Source: Spinacia oleracea
Taxonomy: Eukaryota > Streptophyta > Magnoliopsida > Caryophyllales > Amaranthaceae
Length of the DNA stretch: 64,000 nt
Direction of reading: 5' to 3'
Assembly (NCBI RefSeq): GCF_020520425.1
Contig: NC_079488.1
Span: forward strand, 89,261,285-89,325,284
Part shown: one piece after another, positions 57,413-64,000 of the stretch
Layout of the letters: each line of letters starts with the position of its first letter
Numbering within the stretch: the first letter of the stretch is position 1
Translations under genes and position numbers: made by a program
Notes under the pieces: model-generated
Database searches by the model: none
Told to the model about the DNA's origin: nothing
What the model saw: only the letters and a program-made list of their open reading frames with translations

Positions 57413-58543
57413 GGAAAATTTGTAATTATTAATCCAACCTTAATTTGCCCGATTTTCTTTAATTAAGCCTACGACCTATACGATATTTCTAAATAATCCA
57501 ACCTTTATGACCCAACTACTATTATTAAGCCTAACAAGTTACTAACCTGCTATAGGCGGTATTCACCCTTACGTGGCATATAACAATTATAATTTTTTCC
57601 CCTTATTTTCTTTAATTGCTATTTTAATTTTCGTTCCTCTCTCCTTTGCGATTTTCTGCTTCATCTCTGAACTCCTCTCCATTATTTCTCTTCTACCTCT
57701 TCTCCATCATTGTCGATCCCTCATACCTCTCCATTCGAAGTTCATCAAAAATAATCAGCAATCGCTATGGCTGGGGTAAAGCAATTGCCTGTTGGATCTG
57801 GATCTTCTTCAAATTCAAGTTTTTTTTTTCTTTCTAAATTTTCAACAAGACCACAATAACCAACATCCCAAAACATAAAAAAAACTATATTATTGTAACA
57901 GCTCGGGTTTTTACGAACTGACCATCAAGGAAGCCCGAAATTCAAAATTTACCAAAACAGGAACAAAAACGCTAAGGTTCGTAAGTTCACCTTCAATTGT
58001 ACGATTTTGGAGACGAAATTTGAATGCGCGTGGATGAAGTCACCTATTTCCACAAGAAATCGTTGATGATGTCATGAACCAGTACAATTGTGGTTGAAGT
58101 AGCAGTAATGGAGGAGAGAGGAATTGAAACACGGTACAGAGAAGAGAAGGGTTAAGGATTTTTTGAAAAAAAAATGAAACCCTTGTTTAAGTGGCAAGTG
58201 ATGATGACGTGTCCAATATTTTAGCATGGAAACCAACTCTAGCTTGTCAACATTTTTAACGTTGACTTTGTAACAGGTAACCGGTCATCCGGGCTTAATA
58301 ATAGTAGTTGGGTCATAAAGGTTGAATTATTTAGAAATATCGCACAGGTAGACTTAATTAAAGAAAATCGGGCAAATGTTGGATTAATAATTACAAATTT
58401 TCCTTGACTTTGTAGCAGGTAACCGGTCATCCAGACTTAATAATAGTAGTCGGGTCATAAAGGTTGAATTACTTAAAAATATCGCATAGGTAGGCTTTTA
58501 AAGAAAATCGGGCAAATGTTGAATTATTAAGTACAAATTTTCC
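57413..58543. mobile_element. Mutator-like non-autonomous element with long inverted ends
   Basis: The left end GGAAAATTTGTAATTATTAA and the next ~120 bp are the inverse of 58275-58403 (...ATTAATAATTACAAATTTTCC). The right end is then repeated a second time (58404-58543). TAATAATAA on both sides is compatible with a 9-bp duplication of the Mutator type, but the TAA context makes that ambiguous. No transposase. The interior 57573-57840 is T-rich. Confidence 0.75.
58262..58543. repeat. tandem duplication of the right terminus (about 142 bp, two copies)
   Basis: TTGACTTTGTA(A/G)CAGGTAACC starts both at 58262 and at 58404. Each copy ends ACAAATTTTCC (58403 and 58543). Confidence 0.88.
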
Positions 58544-58906
58544 TAATAATAATAACAATTTGATCTGATCTTATTTTTTCTGATGTTATTTTTTATTCAA
58601 TCTGATGCAATCTGAATTAAGTTTGTTTCTTAAATAAGGTAGCCTTAATCAATCTTTTAACCCAACCGGCCAACCTCCACATCTTTCTCACTCCTAATCC
58701 CATTAAAAAAACCCGTGTCGAATTATTTTTAAAACGTTTTAAAAAGCATCTTCTCGAGCTCTCAAGCTGAAGTAATCGATCTCCTTCCCCAACTTTTCCT
58801 TTCCGCCTTATCTGCAAAATAAAAAAACCTAACCTATCGTTTTTTTCTTCTCTTTTTTTTTTAATTCATCCTGTTTTTTCCCTTCAATTAGCTCTTCTGT
58901 GTTTTA
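58544..58906 (+). promoter_or_regulatory. upstream and 5' UTR region of the FLOE1-like gene
   Basis: Starts with a TAA remnant and TCTGATCTGAT sequence (58556-58615). The last 70 bp before the ATG are rich in CT and T runs (TTTTTTCTTCTCTTTTTTT), common in plant 5' UTRs. I see no clear TATA box. Confidence 0.4.
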
Positions 58907-61900
58907 ATGGCGTCTGGATCTTCTGGTCGACCTAGCTCGGGCTCGAAAGGGTTCGATTTTGCTTCCGATGATATATTGTGTTCTTACGAAGATTATGCTG
59001 CTAATCAGGAACCTTCAAATGGAAGTCACTCTGATCCATCTCTTGGAACTAATTCTAGCAAGGTATTTGTTTAGCTTTTGATATTTACGGGTATTTTGAG
59101 TTTTTGTTAGGGTTAGTTATCCAGTTTTTAGTTGGTGTATTAGCTTTTGATCCGATAATAATCTAGAAATTTGTTGACTCTATTGTATGAAATTTGTGTT
59201 GCAAAGTTTATTGTGGCGATTTATGATTACGATTTATTTGAAAAGTTGTGTTGAGGTTTTCTTCATGTATTAATTCGTTGATTTGTGGTCGAATTAGAAT
59301 ATAATGGTTGGTGTGCGTGAAGATATTAGGAATCTGGTTATAAAGCCATAAACTTTGAGATTGGCAATCTGATATACTTTGTTTTCAATTCCTTTAAAGT
59401 TGCAACAGATAAAAGACAAGTCAGTATTAGAGGGAATTCTGATTTGGGCTAAAAGGTTAGAATTTGAGGGTATTGAGAGGATGTGTTTGGTGTAGTGTTT
59501 TTGTAGGCTTTTCTCTGTTACCCGGTTGTACCCGGTTCTATTAGTTCGCTGATTTGCGCTTTGTTGGTTTGACTAAGATAATAGCTTAGTCTGTTTTGTA
59601 GTTTTGCGGGATTCAATATACTGCTCCTTTGTGAATAGTAAACGGATAAATTACTCATGGAAAGTGATTAATTTGTAGTATAAGCGTATCACTATGGGTG
59701 ATCCTTTACTTGGGCTCATAAACCTTTCACAATTATTTTTTTCTACAAGAGTGAATCCTTATTTTTCAAACCCCTTTTGAGACTCAAACATCCAAAGGTG
59801 ACATCCAATGGTGAGACTCTTAAAAAGTATTTTTTCATTTATTAATGAATATACTTGCCTTTAAAGAGGGGAAATACCCCTTTGATAAGAGTTATGAAAA
59901 ATGAAAATTGTTGTCAATTTTGATAACTCGTCTAATAGGGCTCTTCTTTAGCAACATTTTCCTCCTTTTGAGCCCCTATGATCTAATGAAGAGTTTCATA
60001 GGAGATAATGGTGCTTTGCTTCTATGATCAAGATGAATTAACTGAAACATTATTAAATTGACCAAGTTAAGCAATCATCACAGTGTTGGTTTCCATGCTT
60101 GATGGGTTAAATTTCTGTTTATGATATACTTTTTGGTGATGCATATTGCTTCTGGATTTATTATTGTTAAAATGAAAATTGATATTATTTCTTTGTTTCT
60201 TTCCATCAGGTGAAAGTAACCTAAGCTAAGGCTATGCTTTGCTATCTTGAAACTGTCGTTCTCTCAGTCTTTGTGTATTTGAGTGTAGGGGGTAAAGCAG
60301 GCCCGGCCCTGAACCGTTCCAAAGTGGGACACAGAACAGGGCCTCATATTAATAAGGGCCCAAAATTGCTGAAAATCTTACTGTAGTTATATATATATGA
60401 AAAAAAACCACACAAGCAACACACGTGAATAGGTGAAAGTAAAAGCCTAAAAAGTGAAGTCCACATAAGCAAATTCTCTCTCTTCTTTTTTTACCTTTCC
60501 AAGTCAGAGGAGAAGTGAGTGAGGCCTCCACATAATTTTACTGTTTTTACACTGTTAGTTTTGCAGATTTTTAAAAATAATGGTGCATTAGTTTTGCTTA
60601 GGGGGCATTTTTTAATATTAGCACATGGCCCTCATTTTGTTTTGGCCGGCCTGGTAAAGCTTCACATATCTAGACCTGTGAACAAAACCATTGGTCGTAG
60701 TGGCGGCGCTGGCAGTGGTTTTTTTTCTTCTTCTTTTGTTTGACAAATGACAAGTACCATAATCTCTTTGTATGGAAATCTCAAAGCTATAGATGTCACC
60801 TTTTTTCATGCTTGCAGTGTGTAAAATGAAACACCTTAATGTTTTACACTCTTCCCCCAGGCTTTCCTCATCGGCCAAAAAAAAGAAAGAGAAAAGACGG
60901 ATGTAGTTGGGTTATGAGGAGCTGATCTATACTATAATTTGTGTCAGTTGTAATTTTTCATTTGCTGCAATAATGTTCAATGTAACTTATGTGCAGTAGT
61001 GTAATAAGTGTAGCTTATTGTTGATTTGATTTTGTCAACACCCTTTTTCTTGTTAGGTTAATAAGGAGCAATATTAGTTGTCCTTGATGATAAGCGGTTT
61101 TTTCCCTTTTTTAGCAGGATTTTCAGAAAAACAGAATTTCAAGGTCGTCGGTGTTCCCAGCAACTAATGCTTACAGTCAGCCAGAGGAATCCTTGAATCA
61201 AGAAATGATTTCAGTAGTTGAAAGGACCATGAAAAAGCATGCTGACAATCTCATGCGTTTCCTGGAGGGAATTAGTTCCCGGCTCTCTCAGTTAGAATTG
61301 TATTGCTACAACCTTGACAAGTCAATTGGGGAAATGCGTTCTGACTTAGTCCGTGATCATGGGGAAGCAGATTCAAAGTTGAAATTTCTGGAGAAACATC
61401 TCCAAGAAGTAAGATACTTTCATTTGATCTTTTAGGTGTCTAGCTGAGTTGCCTTGGTCTGCCAACCACGTGTCTTAATTCATCGAACATCTACTAAAGC
61501 ATTAAGGAACTAATATTATGGTGCAAAGATTACCCTCTTGGCATTTACTTATGGAGGTCACTTTTTGATGGAGTTTAGTGTTTAGTTGGGCCAAAGTCTT
61601 GTGCCTCATGCACTTACGTTGGCAAAACTTTTTTGATCTTAAGATATCTATATTTTCCGCTTTCGGCCATGTATCATGACTAGATGAACAAAAAAAGTCC
61701 TGGCTCCAGCTTTAGTAACATATAGGCATAGCATAGGCATCACAGTTTGTTGTAAATGGACTTTCTCAAGTAAATACACTGAGATGCTCAATGTTCACAG
61801 ACAAAAATATAAAGTAGGATTGTCATGTTGGGGGAGTGGGTTCTGCAGTGTTTTGTTAGGATTGGTGCTAGACTGCTAGTTCTACTTGTTCTCCTTGGAC

Positions 61901-64000
61901 AAATGCTTCTTAATAAATTTGGGGTTTTGATTGCTGAAATTCTGTTGCTTACCTGAATTTCACTTGTGTTATCTTATCTTATTGGCCCTAAAGTTATCTT
62001 ATCAGGCTTTGTTTTGTCCACCCTATTTCCACTTATTTCAGGAAAAATAAAGGTTGGCCAAGTATAATTTATAACTAAAAATATATTTTGAAAGTTCAGA
62101 TAAGATAAGTGGAAACATAAGTGAAAATCAGGTGAATAGAACGCAACATTATTACCTCTTATCTTGTTTTATATTATCTTATTGACCCTTATTGGAAGTT
62201 ATAAAAAATGTGTCCTTTGAACTTATTGACCCTTATCTTATCTTATACGAAGTATTTTCTTATCTGAACTTATCTTATGTTATTTTATTTTATCTGAACC
62301 TATTGACCCTTCTTTTATCTTATATTATCTTATCTATGAACATAAGGTGAACAAACAGAATAGAGCTTAATGTGAACAACATTTGTTTTGGTTAAAATGT
62401 GAACATGATTTAAAGTTATATACTTCTTTCGTTTAGAAATAGTTGCACCATTTTGACTTTGTACATTATTCATATATTAACTTTTACTCTCTTTTTACAC
62501 ATACATAAAAAATAAATATTCTCATATAAAAAAGTTGTTTGATTGTGGCAATGTCTACTTTCAAAATGTATATATATAAAAATATTTTACTAATAAATAA
62601 TTAAAGATATTATCAGTCAAAATTGTGCATTGCATTGGCGAACGTGAAAGTCAAAGTGGTGCAACTATTTCTAAACGGAGGAAGTATTACTTAGTTACAT
62701 TTATTTTATACACTTCCTCTGTTTATAAATTATAATTGTATCGTTTACCTAATTTGGAAGTTGCATATTAATTGTATCATTTCCATTTATGGTATGCCTT
62801 AATGTTCTACATGCTTTTTGATTTTGTTCACACCAAATACCCATTGTACCCTTGTACGCATTTTTTCCCTCCGTTGTTACCCCACTTTTTCTGTCTTTTG
62901 TTTGTAGTCAAATGGCCATTTTCGTATTTCCACCCTTTACTCCCTTTCTTACATCTTTTGCTTTTACCAAATGGTGCAATTACAAACAAATGGAGGAAGT
63001 ATTAGTAGAAAAAATATAGTCGAGTAATACACGAAACAGTGAAAAAATCAAATATGGAACAATTAGAAAGAAACGAAGGGAGTATACTTTTTCTAGTGTG
63101 GAGATGGTTATTTCCATTTTTGTACATTGCTTAAGTCGATGTTACATCTTGATGTACCTAAATAGGTATGGTTTTTGTGTGTGGCATGTGTGTGTGCGCG
63201 CTCTTGTTTGCAAGATGCTCATTAAACCTTGGTCTTTTAACCTTTTGCCTCTTATGTCTCATCGTTTCTTAGTTTTGTGCTTAAATCCTTTTCTTTTCAT
63301 CTAATTGTAGGTCCACAGATCTGTTCAGATTCTTAGGGACAAGCAAGAATTAGCTGAAACTCAAAAAGAACTTGCCAAGCTTCAGCTTGCACAGAAAGAA
63401 ACCTCGTCTGGAGCTCAAGATGAAAGATCTACTGGTTCTGCATCTGAGTCAAAGAATGATGATATATCAGATACTCCTAGCACCCAATTGGCTCTGGCCT
63501 TGCCTAATCAAATTGCCCAACAACCCTCTCACCCCGCTGCACAACAGCAATCTGTTGCACCTACACAACCATCAGCACAAAGTCATAGCCAGCTGCACCC
63601 TTATTACTTGCCTTCTAATCAGTTACCAAACCCTCAAGCACAATCACATCCTTCATATGTTACAGCTGATGCTCAGTATCGAGTGCCTCAGTTAGCACCA
63701 CAAGCTTCCCAACCATCACAAACTCAAGTGAATCAGACTCCACAGGCCCAACAATTTTCTCAGTATCAGCAGTGGCCCCAACAAGTTTCCCAACCTATGC
63801 AAATGCCCCAGCAACCACCAGTACAAGTACAACCATCCCAGCAACCACCAATGCAATCATCCCAGCAACCACCAATGCAATCACAGAATCAGATCAGAGC
63901 TCTAACTCCTCAGTCAAGTATCTATCCCCCGTACATGCCTAATCAATCTACCAATCAGCCTCCTCAAGAGGCAATATCAAGCAGCATGCCGATGCAGATG
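58907..64000 (+). CDS. FLOE1: FLOE1-like prion-like protein, 5' part (three exons visible)
   Basis: Exons 58907-59062, 61118-61408 and 63311 to beyond the edge give 379 residues. The start MASGSSGRPSSGSKGFDFAS and the DDILCSYEDY motif match Arabidopsis FLOE1. An Asp/Ser-rich disordered N-terminus (1-70) comes first. A helical, coiled-coil-like segment follows (about 75-175: ERTMKKHADNLMRFLEGISS, SQLELYCYNLDKSIGEMRSD, VHRSVQILRDKQELAETQKE). A Q/P/S-rich low-complexity region (about 175-379) has repeated SQQPPMQ units. FLOE1 is known as a seed protein that phase-separates on hydration and tunes germination; that role is carried over from the family. The C-terminal DUF1421 domain should lie outside the window. 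The frame is intact and splice sites are canonical. Exon 2 has a tandem TAGCAG acceptor, so a one-Gln variant is possible. The symbol is by similarity; a FLOE paralogue is possible. Confidence 0.92.
60299..60652. mobile_element. hAT-type miniature element in FLOE1-like intron 1 (354 bp)
   Basis: Ends AGGCCCGGCCCTG and GGCCGGCCT are short imperfect inverted repeats. The 8-bp duplication GGTAAAGC is perfect (60291-60298, 60653-60660). No coding capacity. Confidence 0.85.
62006..62369. repeat. possible MITE in FLOE1-like intron 2
   Basis: GGCTTTGTTTTGTCCACCCT at the left and the complement of GGTGAACAAACAGAATAGAGCT at the right are loosely inverted. TTATCTTAT-type repeats fill the interior. No duplication was resolved. 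Confidence 0.35.
62423..62684. mobile_element. Stowaway-type MITE in FLOE1-like intron 2 (262 bp)
   Basis: CTTCTTTCGTTTAGAAATAG and CTATTTCTAAACGGAGGAAG form the inverted ends, which continue through TGCACCA(T/C)TTTGAC. TA flanks on each side. Confidence 0.85.
62711..62999. mobile_element. second Stowaway-like MITE in intron 2 (289 bp)
   Basis: CACTTCCTCTGTTTATAAAT at the left and ATTACAAACAAATGGAGGAAG-like sequence at the right are imperfect inverted ends with TA flanks. A further MITE-like right end (GAAACGAAGGGAGTA) sits at about 63070-63085 without a clear partner. Confidence 0.6.

Overview
This window is nuclear DNA of a flowering plant. It is AT-rich, has spliced genes with GT/AG introns, and most of it is nested transposable elements. 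The plant LTR-retrotransposon lineages (Ty1/copia, Ty3/gypsy, Athila), Stowaway and hAT miniature elements, a GH5 endo-mannanase and a FLOE1-type gene point to a dicot. A Caryophyllales species of the spinach/beet type is my guess from the general look of the repeats, not something shown here. I see no rRNA, tRNA or CRISPR.

Only two ordinary host genes are supported, both on the + strand. (1) A five-exon mannan endo-1,4-beta-mannosidase (22559-27757, 443 residues), complete with both catalytic glutamates. (2) The 5' part of a FLOE1-like gene for a prion-like, Q/P/S-rich protein (58907 to the right edge, 379 residues visible). Introns of both genes carry miniature DNA transposons.

Layout. 1-6454: a Ty1/copia element on the minus strand (gag-pol with one in-frame stop, a long leader with a GC-rich block, primer site and 1.4-kb LTR), inserted into the pol gene of a decayed Ty3/gypsy element (6455-10905, tRNA-Lys primer site, 389-bp LTR). 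10906-13400: unassigned DNA plus PIF/Harbinger transposon remnants, ended by another LTR fragment of the same copia family (13401-14134). 14135-17530: the 3' end of an Athila-type element (LTR, polypurine tract, env-like ORF remnant). 17531-18245: a further copia LTR piece. 18479-20168: a hAT-like element with a Stowaway inside it. Then the mannanase gene, followed by two hAT miniature elements with target duplications and an LTR-in-LTR copia nest (30375-32130).

32390-58615 is a second large nest, apparently built in and around TAA microsatellites. It holds two damaged copies of an unusual LINE family (33391-36018; 42400-44220 continuing at 55579-57368). Together these show an N-terminal zinc-finger region, a reverse transcriptase, and a C-terminal domain resembling the restriction-like endonuclease of R2/R4-type LINEs. 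Between them lies an L1 LINE that has lost its RT core and carries a 2.7-kb solo LTR with a 5-bp duplication. The second LINE copy is split by an 11.35-kb LTR-element complex (duplication TCTGC) that contains four LTRs of one family, two in each orientation. Its internal DNA has lost gag-pol, but it carries a 117-bp tandem repeat, GC-rich palindromes and a captured fragment of a YTH-domain (ECT) m6A-reader gene. The nest ends with a Mutator-like element whose right end is tandemly duplicated.

Target-site duplications, reading-frame interruptions and terminal motifs were read by eye. Boundaries of degenerate repeats are approximate. Family assignments come from recognising protein motifs, not from a database search.
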